The notes under the pieces: model-generated
The model's input: only the letters and a program-made list of their open reading frames with translations
What the model was told of the DNA's origin: nothing
Database searches by the model: none
NCBI GenBank assembly: GCA_024696565.1
Contig: JAILGR010000022.1
Span: 1 to 9,942 of the forward strand
Origin: Acholeplasmatales bacterium
GTDB taxonomy: Bacteria > Bacillota_I > Bacilli_A > Acholeplasmatales > Anaeroplasmataceae
DNA length: 9,942 bases
Direction: 5' to 3'
Shown: piece after piece, positions 1 to 6,600 of the stretch
How positions within the stretch are numbered: position 1 is the first letter of the stretch
How the letters are laid out: every line of letters begins with the position of its first letter
Translations under genes and position numbers: made by a program

Positions 1-1
1 T

Positions 2-268
2 ATTAAAAAATTAAATGAAATAAAGAAAAGAACTGTTTTTGCTGATGGTATTTGGAATTATAAAATAATTACTGATTCAGTAGTTATGATTTCTTTAGAA
101 AATAGTGAAGAAGAAATTATTGCGATTATTAATTTGAATCACGCAACAGGAATGGTTAATACTGAACTTGAAGGGAAATTCTTTAATTTATTGACAAAAG
201 AGACCATTACAATAGATAAATATTTACAAATGAATGAAGATGCTCAAATTCTTTTAAGAAAAAAGTAA
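2..268 (+). CDS. 3' end of a gene cut by the window edge; probable GH13-like glycosidase C-terminal domain
   Basis: The reading frame is open from base 2 through the stop at 266-268 (about 88 residues), so the ATG at 86 is most likely an internal methionine rather than a start. No SD site precedes it. What remains looks like an all-beta C-terminal domain: alternating hydrophobic strands (VVMISL, IIAIINLN), then GKFFNLLTKE, then a final strand ending ILLRKK. The order 'ee..i.v.iN', 'G.f.dLLt.e', 'L....a.iLl' is typical of the domain that follows the catalytic barrel in GH13 alpha-amylase-type enzymes, and some other glycosidases end similarly. The catalytic part lies outside the window, so substrate and family are inferred from this tail alone. 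A protein unrelated to glycosidases cannot be excluded. The 63 bases to the next gene show no convincing terminator. Confidence 0.5.
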   Translation: MKKLNEIKKRTVFADGIWNYKIITDSVVMISLENSEEEIIAIINLNHATGMVNTELEGKFFNLLTKETITIDKYLQMNEDAQILLRKK

Positions 269-331
269 AATTATCTTGCAATTTTAATTAGTTTCTTATA
301 TTCTTATGTAGTAATTTGAAGGAAGATAAAT

Positions 332-952
332 ATGACACCAGAAGAGATTTTAGTATTAGCCAATGTTATATCATTTATTGGTAATGCATTATTTACTGCA
401 TCAGCTTTATTTAAAACCAAAAAAAGAATAATAGCATTTCAAACATCTTGTCATTTAGTTAATTCAGTTGCAGCTGCAATTGCGATTCCAGTTAATCCTG
501 CCGCATGGTCAGGACTTAGTCAAGATGCTACTTGTTTCTTTAAGAATATAGTATTATTGTTTGTAGATGATTCTAAGAAGAAATTAAAGCTAGTTGTTAA
601 TATATTCTTTATCATAGTAGCTTTAGTATTAGGTATTATTTTAACTACAACATTAGGTGGAGCTGTTTGGTATGGATATTTACCAATTGCTGGTTTATTC
701 TTATATTCTATAGTTGCGACTTATGTATTTTGGAAAGATAATTTATCTAAAAATAAAGTTGAAGTATTATTAAAAAGCTTTTTGATTGTTAATGGTATAT
801 GTCAATGTATCTATGGTATGTTAGTACCTTTATATCCAAATACAATCTTTAATGCTATTACAATAGTATTATCTATTTATAGTATTATTAGAATAGCTAT
901 TACTGTTAAGAAACAAAAAAATGAAAAAATGAAAGAAGATATTTTAGAATAG
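332..952 (+). CDS. YgjV-like multi-pass inner membrane protein
   Basis: This is a 206-residue, strongly hydrophobic protein with about six or seven predicted membrane segments, roughly at residues 6-27, 32-52, 62-78, 85-106, 110-133, 143-165 and 168-192. They are joined by short basic loops (KTKKR, DDSKKKLK) and followed by a charged cytoplasmic tail. The N-terminal pattern (helix, KTKKR, 'Q...HLVNS..', then 'LSQDATCFFKNIVLLF') fits the YgjV family of bacterial inner membrane proteins, whose function is not established. The start is supported by the SD GAAGGAA at 318-324, 7 bases upstream. A weak possible promoter (TTGCAA at 276-281, TATTCT at 299-304, 17-base spacer) lies in the upstream gap. 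A hairpin overlapping the stop codon ends the transcript, so it is not co-transcribed with the glycerol genes. The family call rests on pattern memory, not a search. Confidence 0.65.
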   Translation: MTPEEILVLANVISFIGNALFTASALFKTKKRIIAFQTSCHLVNSVAAAIAIPVNPAAWSGLSQDATCFFKNIVLLFVDDSKKKLKLVVNIFFIIVALVLGIILTTTLGGAVWYGYLPIAGLFLYSIVATYVFWKDNLSKNKVEVLLKSFLIVNGICQCIYGMLVPLYPNTIFNAITIVLSIYSIIRIAITVKKQKNEKMKEDILE

Positions 953-977
953 CACATATTATATGTGCTTTTTCTTT
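951..977 (+). terminator. Intrinsic terminator after the YgjV-like gene
   Basis: The perfect 8-bp stem AGCACATA (951-958) / TATGTGCT (962-969) with a 3-base loop is followed by TTTTCTTT. The stem begins inside the TAG stop codon. It isolates the upstream gene from the glycerol operon promoter about 45 bases downstream. Confidence 0.8.
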
Positions 978-1019
978 ACAAAAAGTCAATATTTGTATGT
1001 TTTAAAAGAATATCAAATA

Positions 1020-1028
1020 TGATATAAT
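1020..1028 (+). promoter_or_regulatory. Extended -10 promoter of the glycerol operon
   Basis: TGATATAAT is a perfect extended -10 element (TG-n-TATAAT, with TATAAT at 1023-1028). No good -35 sits at the right distance: the 17-base position (1000-1005) reads TTTTAA. This is common when the TG extension is present. Transcription should begin near 1034-1036, giving a leader of only about 34 bases. There is therefore no room for a GlpP-type antiterminated leader or a riboswitch. Confidence 0.75.
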
Positions 1029-1036
1029 TATTTATA

Positions 1037-1050
1037 TGATAGCGTTTTCA
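1037..1050 (+). promoter_or_regulatory. cre site (CcpA catabolite operator) of the glycerol operon
   Basis: TGATAGCGTTTTCA reads TGAAAACGCTATCA on the other strand, a full match to the Bacillota consensus TGWAANCGNTNWCA. It begins within a few bases of the predicted transcription start and ends 5 bases before the SD AGGGGTG, a position where bound CcpA would block initiation or elongation. Carbon catabolite repression of glycerol catabolism is well established in Bacillota. That CcpA binds here is inferred. Confidence 0.8.
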
Positions 1051-1068
1051 AAATAGGGGTGTTATATT

Positions 1069-2511
1069 ATGTTTGATTGTATTATTATTGGCTGTGGAAT
1101 AACTGGCGCTTCCATAGCTTATGAATTATCAAAATATAAAATGAAAGTTTGCATCTTAGAAGCATTAAATGATATTGGAGATGCAACAACTAAAGCTAAT
1201 TCTGGAATCGTTCATGCAGGTTATGATCCATTACCTAACACATTGATGGCAAAATTAAATGTAATAGGATCATCAATGTATGAATCTTTAGCAAAGAAAT
1301 TAAATGTTCATTATGAAAAAATAGGTTCTTTAGTAGTTGGTAAAAAAGAAGATGAAGGTAAAATCTTAGAGCTATATGATAGGGGAGTTCAAAATGGCTG
1401 TAAGGATTTAAGTATTATTTATAAAAAGGATATTGAAAAGCTAGAACCTAATATTAATCCGGAAATAGAAATTGCATTATATGCTAAAAATGCGGCAATT
1501 GTTTCTCCTTTTGAAATGTGTTATGCCCTAGCTAAGAATGCCGTTAGTAACGGTGTTGAATTACATTTAAATAGTAAAGTTATAGCAATTACTAAAAAAG
1601 ATGATAAATTTATAGTTAAAACAGAAAAAGATGAATATGAAACTAAATATGTAATTAATGCGGCTGGTATATATGCTGATAATATTTACAATATGGTTTT
1701 AGGAGATAATCAAAGAAGTTTTAAAATAGTTCCTGTTAAAGGAAGTTATTACTTATTAGATAAAAGTGAAGGTAAGCTTGTTAATCATATATTATTCCAA
1801 ACTCCAAGTGAAAAAGGAAAAGGTGTTTTAGCAACTAAAACTGTTCATGGTAATTTAATAGTAGGACCTGATGCAATAGATTCAGACTCTAAAGATGATG
1901 TATCTGTTTCAAGCGATAGTTTAGAATATATTAGAGAAAAGATTTCTTTTACTACTAATAAAATTAATTATAAAAATAATGTTAGAAATTTCTCGGGACT
2001 TCGTGCTAAGGTTATGGGATTTGATGATTTTATTATTGGAAATAGTATAGTATCTGGCTTTATTAATTTTGCAGGTATAAAATCACCAGGCTTAAGTGCA
2101 GCTCCTGCCTTTGGACCTTGTGCTAAAGATATTATAGAATCATTAGGTTTTAAGTTTGAAAGAAAGGATGATTATAAAGATTATCCAATTAATAAATTCT
2201 TTAGAGATTATACAAAAGAAGAATTAAATGAAAAAATTAAAGAAAATCCATTATATGGAAGAATAATCTGTAGATGTGAAAGTGTAAGTGAAGGTGAAAT
2301 AGTTGATGCTATTAACGATATTATTCCAGCATTAAGTATTGATGCCGTTAAAAGAAGATGTAATAGTGGTATGGGTAGATGTCAAGGTGGCTTTTGTCAG
2401 CCTAAGGTATTAGAAATTATTGCTAGAGAATTACATATTTCTCCTAAAGAAGTATTACAGGATAATTTAGGATCTAATATAGTCTTAGATTATACTAAGG
2501 AGGGAATTTAA
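1069..2511 (+). CDS. glpA: GlpA-like FAD-dependent glycerol-3-phosphate dehydrogenase with C-terminal [2Fe-2S] domain
   Basis: A 480-residue flavoprotein predicted to oxidise sn-glycerol-3-phosphate to dihydroxyacetone phosphate. The N-terminus carries the FAD-binding Rossmann motif GCGITGASIAYEL, with the ribose-binding Glu in CILE. It is followed by the DAO-family 'NSGIVHAGYD' segment and the C-terminal half of the FAD site (INFAGIKSPGLSAAPAFG). A BFD-like [2Fe-2S] domain ends the protein: ligands C401 and C403 (ICRCESVSEGE) and C438 and C443 (GMGRCQGGFC). C431 is an extra cysteine just before this second pair. Its length and domain order match the shorter GlpA-type enzymes of anaerobes rather than GlpD. 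SD AGGGGTG is at 1055-1061. It begins a four-gene operon with 1-base gaps to the next two genes and ends in glycerol kinase, which supports the substrate. Related L-2-hydroxyglutarate oxidases share the fold, so substrate assignment leans on context. Confidence 0.87.
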   Translation: MFDCIIIGCGITGASIAYELSKYKMKVCILEALNDIGDATTKANSGIVHAGYDPLPNTLMAKLNVIGSSMYESLAKKLNVHYEKIGSLVVGKKEDEGKILELYDRGVQNGCKDLSIIYKKDIEKLEPNINPEIEIALYAKNAAIVSPFEMCYALAKNAVSNGVELHLNSKVIAITKKDDKFIVKTEKDEYETKYVINAAGIYADNIYNMVLGDNQRSFKIVPVKGSYYLLDKSEGKLVNHILFQTPSEKGKGVLATKTVHGNLIVGPDAIDSDSKDDVSVSSDSLEYIREKISFTTNKINYKNNVRNFSGLRAKVMGFDDFIIGNSIVSGFINFAGIKSPGLSAAPAFGPCAKDIIESLGFKFERKDDYKDYPINKFFRDYTKEELNEKIKENPLYGRIICRCESVSEGEIVDAINDIIPALSIDAVKRRCNSGMGRCQGGFCQPKVLEIIARELHISPKEVLQDNLGSNIVLDYTKEGI

Positions 2512-2512
2512 T

Positions 2513-3760
2513 ATGGAATATGATTTAGTTATAATTGGTGCTGGCCCTGCAGGTTTAAGTGCGGCAGTTGAAGCATATAATAGTGGTGTTAAAAATATTT
2601 TAATAATTGAAAGAGATACAGCTTTAGGTGGTATTTTAAACCAATGTATTCATAATGGCTTTGGCTTATCATTATTTAATGAAGAATTAACTGGCCCTGA
2701 ATATGCCAATAGACTTGTTAATATGTTAAAAGATACTAATGTTAAAGTTAAATCTGATACAATGGTATTACATATTACAAAAGATAAAGAAATACATTAT
2801 GTATCTAAAAATGAAGGATATAATGTAATTAAGGCAAAGGCTATTATTTTAGCGATGGGCTGTAGAGAAAGAAGTAGGGGACAAATTGCTATACCTGGAG
2901 CTAGAGTTGCTGGTATATTTACTGCTGGTGCGGCTCAAAAGTATTGTAATATTGATGGCTATTTAGTGGGAAAAAGAGTAGTTATTTTAGGTAGTGGCGA
3001 TATCGGTTTAATAATGGCAAGAAGAATGACTTTAGAAGGGGCTTTAGTTTTAGCTGTAGTTGAATTAATGCCATATTCTAATGGCTTAACTAGAAATGTT
3101 GTTCAGTGCTTAGAAGATTATAATATTCCATTATATTTATCTCATACAGTGACAGATATAATTGGTAAAAATAGAGTTGAAAAAGTAATAGTATCAAAGG
3201 TTGATGATAATAAAAATCCTATTAAAGGAACAGAGATCACTTTTGATTGTGATACGCTATTATTATCTGTTGGATTGATTCCTGAAAATGAATTATCTAA
3301 AGAAGCTGGTATATTATTAGATCCAAGAACTAATGGCCCAGTAGTATATGAAAATATGGAAACATCAATAAATGGTATTTTTGCTTGTGGTAATGTTTTA
3401 CATGTTCATGACTTAGCTGATAATGCTTCAATAGAAGCTAAAAGAGCTGGTAAGGCTGTAAAGAAGTATTTAGATAATATTGATAAAGAATATGATTATA
3501 TAGAATTAGAAGCAAAAGATAATGTTTCATATACTATTCCGCAAAGATTAAGAATTGATAATGTTTCTGATGAATTAAATATTTTCTTTAGAGTTAAAAA
3601 TATTATGAAGGATAAATATATTTATGTAACATCAGGTGATAATAAATTAGCTAAAGTAAAAAGGTTACATTTAGCTCCTGGTGAAATGGAATCAATTCAA
3701 ATAAAAAAAGAAAAACTCATTGGTTTAACACAACCAATATGTGTTAAGGTTGGTGATTAA
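2513..3760 (+). CDS. GlpB-like partner: two-Rossmann FAD/NAD(P)-type oxidoreductase
   Basis: A 415-residue pyridine-nucleotide-disulfide-reductase-type flavoprotein. The FAD motif GAGPAG is at residues 9-14, and a second Rossmann motif GSGDIG at 160-165 suggests NAD(P)H binding. The FAD-closing segment NGIFACGNVLHVHDLADNAS ends the core. C45 (NQCIHNG) and C117 (MGCRERSRG) lie in conserved-looking positions, but there is no adjacent CxxC redox pair. The last ~85 residues form a separate beta-rich extension. SD AAGGAGGG at 2497-2504 lies 8 bases from the ATG, which starts 1 base after the glpA stop. Position and pairing suggest it takes electrons from the GlpA-like subunit and passes them to NAD(P)+ or another carrier, playing the role GlpB has in E. 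coli. It is not clearly orthologous to GlpB, so no symbol is given. The electron acceptor is inferred, not shown. Confidence 0.8.
   Translation: MEYDLVIIGAGPAGLSAAVEAYNSGVKNILIIERDTALGGILNQCIHNGFGLSLFNEELTGPEYANRLVNMLKDTNVKVKSDTMVLHITKDKEIHYVSKNEGYNVIKAKAIILAMGCRERSRGQIAIPGARVAGIFTAGAAQKYCNIDGYLVGKRVVILGSGDIGLIMARRMTLEGALVLAVVELMPYSNGLTRNVVQCLEDYNIPLYLSHTVTDIIGKNRVEKVIVSKVDDNKNPIKGTEITFDCDTLLLSVGLIPENELSKEAGILLDPRTNGPVVYENMETSINGIFACGNVLHVHDLADNASIEAKRAGKAVKKYLDNIDKEYDYIELEAKDNVSYTIPQRLRIDNVSDELNIFFRVKNIMKDKYIYVTSGDNKLAKVKRLHLAPGEMESIQIKKEKLIGLTQPICVKVGD
3752..3757 (+). promoter_or_regulatory. SD site that sets the DUF1667 start
   Basis: GGTGAT, complementary to the 16S tail, encodes the last two residues (Gly-Asp) of the preceding flavoprotein and lies 4 bases before the ATG at 3762. 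The in-frame GTG at 3741 is upstream of this SD and is therefore rejected as the start. Confidence 0.75.
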
Positions 3761-3761
3761 T

Positions 3762-4103
3762 ATGAGAGAATTAATATGTATTACTTGCCCAAGAGGTTGT
3801 CATTTAAAAGTTGATGAGATAAGAAAAGTGGTTACTGGTAATTTTTGTAAAAGGGGAGAAATATATGGGTTAAATGAAGTTATTTCTCCTAAAAGAGTAG
3901 TAACTTCAACAGTTAAAATAGAAGGAGCATCCATTAATTTATTACCAGTTAGAACTAATAAGCCAATAGCTAAGGAATTAATAATGGATGTAATAAAAGA
4001 ATTAAGGAGTATTACTGTTAAGGCTCCTATTCATGTAAATGATGTAATAATTAAAAATATTTTTGGTAGTGATGTTGATATTATTGCTACTAGAGAATTG
4101 TAG
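3762..4103 (+). CDS. DUF1667 protein, four-cysteine probable iron-sulfur partner
   Basis: A 113-residue soluble protein. Near its N-terminus is C6-x2-C9-x3-C13 (CITCPRGC), followed by C29 in FCKRG. This spacing strongly resembles the [4Fe-4S] binding segment at the start of molybdopterin oxidoreductases (CxxCxxxC ... CxKG). A small iron-sulfur or metal site is therefore likely, but it is inferred from cysteine spacing. The remainder (VVTSTVKIEG, LPVRTNKPI, NIFGSDVDIIATREL) is an alpha/beta domain ending in the DUF1667 pattern 'G.d.iatr.l'. The ATG at 3762 is 1 base past the previous stop. The trio GlpA-like / two-Rossmann flavoprotein / DUF1667 beside glpK recurs in anaerobes such as Thermotoga and Clostridia. 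That suggests a fixed electron-transfer unit, although the biochemical role of DUF1667 is not established. Confidence 0.8.
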   Translation: MRELICITCPRGCHLKVDEIRKVVTGNFCKRGEIYGLNEVISPKRVVTSTVKIEGASINLLPVRTNKPIAKELIMDVIKELRSITVKAPIHVNDVIIKNIFGSDVDIIATREL

Positions 4104-4108
4104 GTGAT
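4103..4108 (+). promoter_or_regulatory. SD site that sets the glpK start at GTG 4114
   Basis: GGTGAT overlaps the DUF1667 stop codon and lies 5 bases before GTG 4114 but only 2 bases before the in-frame TTG at 4111. The same GGTGAT-5-GTG arrangement starts the gene at 5681, which supports GTG 4114. Confidence 0.7.
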
Positions 4109-4113
4109 TTTTG

Positions 4114-5613
4114 GTGGAGACGAAAAAAAGAAGATATATTATTGCCCTAGATCAAGGTACTACTTCATCTAGAGCGGTTGTATTTGATAATTCTGGTCAT
4201 ATTTTAGAAAAGGTTCAAAAGGAATTTACTCAATATTATCCTCATCCAGGATGGGTTGAACATGATGCGATGGAAATATATGCATCACAATATTCAGTAA
4301 TGACTGAAGCCATTGCTAAATGTGGCATTAGACCATGGCATATTTTAGCTATTGGTATTACTAATCAAAGAGAAACAACAATAGCTTGGAATAAAGAAAC
4401 AGGGAAACCAATTTATAATGCGATAGTATGGCAATGTAGAAGAACATCAAGTATTGTTGAACAGGTTAGAAAAGATGGTTTAGCAGATTATATTAAAGAT
4501 ACTACTGGTTTAGTTCTTGATGCTTATTTTTCAGCAACTAAAATGAAATGGATTTTAGATAATGTTGAAGGAGCTAAAGAATTAGCTAATGAAGGTAAAC
4601 TTATGTTTGGTACAGTAGATACTTGGTTAATTTGGAAATTAACTGATGGTAAGGTTTTTGCTACTGATTATACTAACGCATCTAGAACTATGCTATTTAA
4701 TATTAAAACATTAAAATGGGACGATAAATTATGTGATTATTTTGGCATTTCAAAATCTTGTTTACCAGAAGTTAAGAATTCATCTGATGATTTTGGTTCT
4801 GTATCTATTTTTGGATATGAAATACCAATTGCCGGTGTTGCTGGTGACCAACAATCGGCGTTATTTGGACAAGCTTGTTTTAATAGAGGAGATATCAAAA
4901 ATACATATGGTACTGGTTGTTTCTTATTAATGAATACTGGTAGTGAATATGTAAAATCTAAAAATGGACTTGTTACTACCTTAGCTGCAACTTACAACAA
5001 TAATATTCAGTATGCATTAGAAGGTTCTGTCTTTGTAGGTGGTGCGGTTGTACAGTGGTTAAGAGATGAACTTCATCTAATCACTGATGCTCAAGACTCT
5101 GAATATTTTGCAACTAAAGTAAAAGATACAAACGGTGTATATGTTGTCCCTGCTTTTACAGGTTTAGGCGCTCCTCATTGGGATATGTATGCTAGAGGTA
5201 CTATTTTTGGTATTACAAGAGGATGTAATAGAAGCCATATTATTAGAGCTTGTCTAGAGGCTATTGCTTATCAAACATTAGATGTTATGGATGCTATGAG
5301 GCAAGATACTAATATTGATATTAAGACATTAAAGGTCGATGGTGGAGCCTCTAAAAATAATTTCTTAATGCAATTTCAAGCTGATATTTGTGAATGTGAA
5401 GTTAGAAGAGCTAAAATTATGGAAACGACAGCTTTAGGTGTTGCATATTTAGCTGGTTTAAAAGTAGGAGCTTTTTCAAGCATTGATGAGATAAAAGAAA
5501 TTTGGGCAGCTGATGATGCATATATTCCATCTATGGAACACGATGATAAAGAATTTAAAACAAAAAAATGGCATAAGGCTGTAGAAATGGCCAAAGGCTG
5601 GGAAAAAGAATAA
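4114..5613 (+). CDS. glpK: Glycerol kinase
   Basis: This 499-residue FGGY-family kinase phosphorylates glycerol with ATP to sn-glycerol-3-phosphate in the cytoplasm, supplying the substrate of the dehydrogenase encoded first in the operon. The phosphate-binding loop DQGTTSSR is at residues 13-20. Glycerol-contacting residues match E. coli GlpK: R86/E87 (TNQRET), Y138 (DAYFSATK) and the catalytic base D245 ([11 protein letters not shown]). [20 protein letters not shown] and the ATP-site DGGASKNN follow in order. Full family length. The GTG start is chosen on SD spacing. The histidine that PTS HPr phosphorylates in many Bacillota kinases (YHFYG/YHFFG context) is absent: the corresponding stretch is shorter and reads VSIFG, with S231 in that place. 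No glpF or regulator gene is present, and no clear terminator follows the stop. Confidence 0.96.
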   Translation: METKKRRYIIALDQGTTSSRAVVFDNSGHILEKVQKEFTQYYPHPGWVEHDAMEIYASQYSVMTEAIAKCGIRPWHILAIGITNQRETTIAWNKETGKPIYNAIVWQCRRTSSIVEQVRKDGLADYIKDTTGLVLDAYFSATKMKWILDNVEGAKELANEGKLMFGTVDTWLIWKLTDGKVFATDYTNASRTMLFNIKTLKWDDKLCDYFGISKSCLPEVKNSSDDFGSVSIFGYEIPIAGVAGDQQSALFGQACFNRGDIKNTYGTGCFLLMNTGSEYVKSKNGLVTTLAATYNNNIQYALEGSVFVGGAVVQWLRDELHLITDAQDSEYFATKVKDTNGVYVVPAFTGLGAPHWDMYARGTIFGITRGCNRSHIIRACLEAIAYQTLDVMDAMRQDTNIDIKTLKVDGGASKNNFLMQFQADICECEVRRAKIMETTALGVAYLAGLKVGAFSSIDEIKEIWAADDAYIPSMEHDDKEFKTKKWHKAVEMAKGWEKE

Positions 5614-5620
5614 AAAACTA

Positions 5621-5649
5621 TAGATAGTATTTTCTATATATGTTATAAT
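5621..5649 (+). promoter_or_regulatory. Promoter of the 5681 gene
   Basis: The extended -10 TGTTATAAT (TATAAT at 5644-5649) lies 17 bases downstream of TAGATA (5621-5626), a 4/6 match to the -35 consensus. Because glpK has no terminator, some read-through from the glycerol operon is also likely. Confidence 0.65.
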
Positions 5650-5669
5650 TAAAAAATCTTATAAAGGTT

Positions 5670-5675
5670 GGTGAT
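5670..5675 (+). promoter_or_regulatory. SD site for the GTG start at 5681
   Basis: GGTGAT is 5 bases before the GTG. It sits in the 13-base string AAGGTTGGTGATT, which also precedes the DUF1667 gene. It supports GTG as a genuine start in this genome. Confidence 0.7.
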
Positions 5676-5680
5676 TTGTT

Positions 5681-6472
5681 GTGACAACAAAATGGAAAGA
5701 AGGAATCCCTGTATATTTAGAGGGTGATGTATTATCAAAAACTGACATTTACAAGATGGCAGTTGATTATGTTGCTGATTATGAAGGCTCTAATCAAAAA
5801 CTATTTTGTTTTTCTAAAGATTATGATAGAAGAACAGGCGTAAGTATTACTGGTAGAATTGGTTATGATGTTGTCTATATTATGGTTAGATCAAATCTAG
5901 CCCCTACGCAAAATCAAATGACTGAATTTGAAAGAAATGTTTTAATTGCTAAAAGTTTTATTTATGGTCAATCTTGTTATTATGCAAATGTTACAATTGG
6001 TAGTAAAGATGATAAAAGAAGAGAAGCTTCCTTAGCTTTGAAAGATGATGATTTTTATATTAGTTATAAAGGTATGGAATATGTACCAAGAGCTAATTAT
6101 GATCAGCATACTATTTTATTATTACAAGCATTAGAAGAATTAGGCGTTGGATATTATATTAAAAACGCTGATAATTTTAAAAAATTATTAGATGATGATG
6201 TTAAATTGATTCAAAAAGATGGTTCTGTTATTTCAGGATTAGATAATGTATTTAATCATTTTAATAAAGAATTTGATAATTTAAAGGAAAAAGGAATTAA
6301 GACAGATTATTTCTTATGTAAATCAGATAATGATTGTGCTGTATATATCGAATATGTTGTTGATGGTTTAGCTAATGGTGATGTTCTATACGCTAAAGTT
6401 GAAGATGAAGCTGGTTTAATTAAAGAAATAAAATATTCTGAACCATTAAATCATAAGATATCTTTTAAATAG
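5681..6472 (+). CDS. Unrecognised 263-residue soluble protein
   Basis: I do not recognise this protein. It has a GTG start with a good SD, no signal peptide and no membrane segment, and is acidic to neutral overall. Two parts are suggested. Residues 1 to about 160 are mixed alpha/beta and rich in aromatic residues (DRRTGVSITGRIGYDVVYIMV; FERNVLIAKSFIYGQSCYYANVTIG). A C-terminal part from about residue 164 begins with a helix, then 'LLDDDVKLIQKDGSVISGLDNVFNHF', a linker, and three amphipathic strands ending GLIKEIKYSE. That C-terminal order (helix, 'D.v.li..dG..i.G...v...f', strands) faintly resembles NTF2/SnoaL-like folds, but this is only an impression. It is a single-gene transcript with its own promoter and a strong terminator, between glycerol and iron-uptake operons. 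Neighbours give no clear functional hint. Confidence 0.6.
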   Translation: MTTKWKEGIPVYLEGDVLSKTDIYKMAVDYVADYEGSNQKLFCFSKDYDRRTGVSITGRIGYDVVYIMVRSNLAPTQNQMTEFERNVLIAKSFIYGQSCYYANVTIGSKDDKRREASLALKDDDFYISYKGMEYVPRANYDQHTILLLQALEELGVGYYIKNADNFKKLLDDDVKLIQKDGSVISGLDNVFNHFNKEFDNLKEKGIKTDYFLCKSDNDCAVYIEYVVDGLANGDVLYAKVEDEAGLIKEIKYSEPLNHKISFK

Positions 6473-6482
6473 TTATTTAAAG

Positions 6483-6517
6483 ACACAGGATACATATGTA
6501 TTTTGTGTTTTTATTTT
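6483..6517 (+). terminator. Intrinsic terminator after the 5681 gene
   Basis: ACACAGGATAC (6483-6493) pairs with GTATTTTGTGT (6498-6508) around an ATAT loop, with two G-U pairs, followed by TTTTTATTTT. It separates this gene from the feo promoter, whose -35 starts 13 bases later. Confidence 0.8.
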
Positions 6518-6523
6518 ACAAAA

Positions 6524-6541
6524 TTAGTGTTGACAAACTAT
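6524..6541 (+). promoter_or_regulatory. Operator copy 1 of the feo operon, overlapping the -35
   Basis: TTAGTGTTGACAAACTAT is an imperfect 7-4-7 inverted repeat, 16/18 identical to operator copy 2. The -35 hexamer TTGACA lies inside it, so a bound protein would exclude RNA polymerase. The centre resembles DtxR/MntR-family metal-repressor boxes more than a Fur box; this assignment is inferred. Confidence 0.6.
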
Positions 6542-6557
6542 ATAGATGTGATACAAT
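6530..6557 (+). promoter_or_regulatory. Promoter of the feo operon
   Basis: A consensus -35 TTGACA (6530-6535), 16-base spacer and TACAAT -10 (6552-6557) with the TG extension (TGATACAAT) make this the strongest promoter in the window. Start of transcription is expected near 6563-6565, immediately before operator copy 2. Confidence 0.85.
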
Positions 6558-6566
6558 ATTCAATGG

Positions 6567-6584
6567 TTAGTTTTGACAAACTAA
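6567..6584 (+). promoter_or_regulatory. Operator copy 2 of the feo operon, just downstream of the start site
   Basis: TTAGTTTTGACAAACTAA is a perfect 7-4-7 inverted repeat (TTAGTTT/AAACTAA around TGAC). It lies 43 bases, about four helical turns, from copy 1. That puts both sites on one face of the DNA and brackets the promoter. The likely ligand is a metal-responsive repressor repressing feo when Fe2+ or Mn2+ is ample; no regulator gene is in the window. Confidence 0.65.
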
Positions 6585-6600
6585 AAAGGATGTGGGATTT

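Noticed and set aside
86..268. Independent 60-residue gene starting at ATG 86
   Set aside because: The frame stays open to the window edge upstream, no SD precedes the ATG, and the sequence reads as the tail of a larger protein.
1029..1068. Riboswitch or antiterminator leader before the glycerol operon
   Set aside because: The leader is only about 34 bases and is filled by the cre site and SD; no hairpin terminator is present.
3741..3761. GTG 3741 as start of the DUF1667 gene
   Set aside because: It would overlap the upstream flavoprotein and lies before the SD GGTGAT; the family's N-terminus fits ATG 3762 directly before RELICITCP.
5614..5640. Terminator after glpK
   Set aside because: Only a 6-bp all-A/T-rich stem (TATAGA/TCTATA) with an 8-base loop and no T-run; the following bases are the next promoter.
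6524..6584. Fur box at the feo promoter
   Set aside because: The repeats share no GATAAT/ATTATC hexamers with the Fur consensus; the TTAG...CTAA pattern is different.
6592..6600. GTG 6592 as start of the first feoA
   Set aside because: The AAAGGA SD is only 1 base upstream of it, whereas ATG 6601 is at a workable 10 bases.
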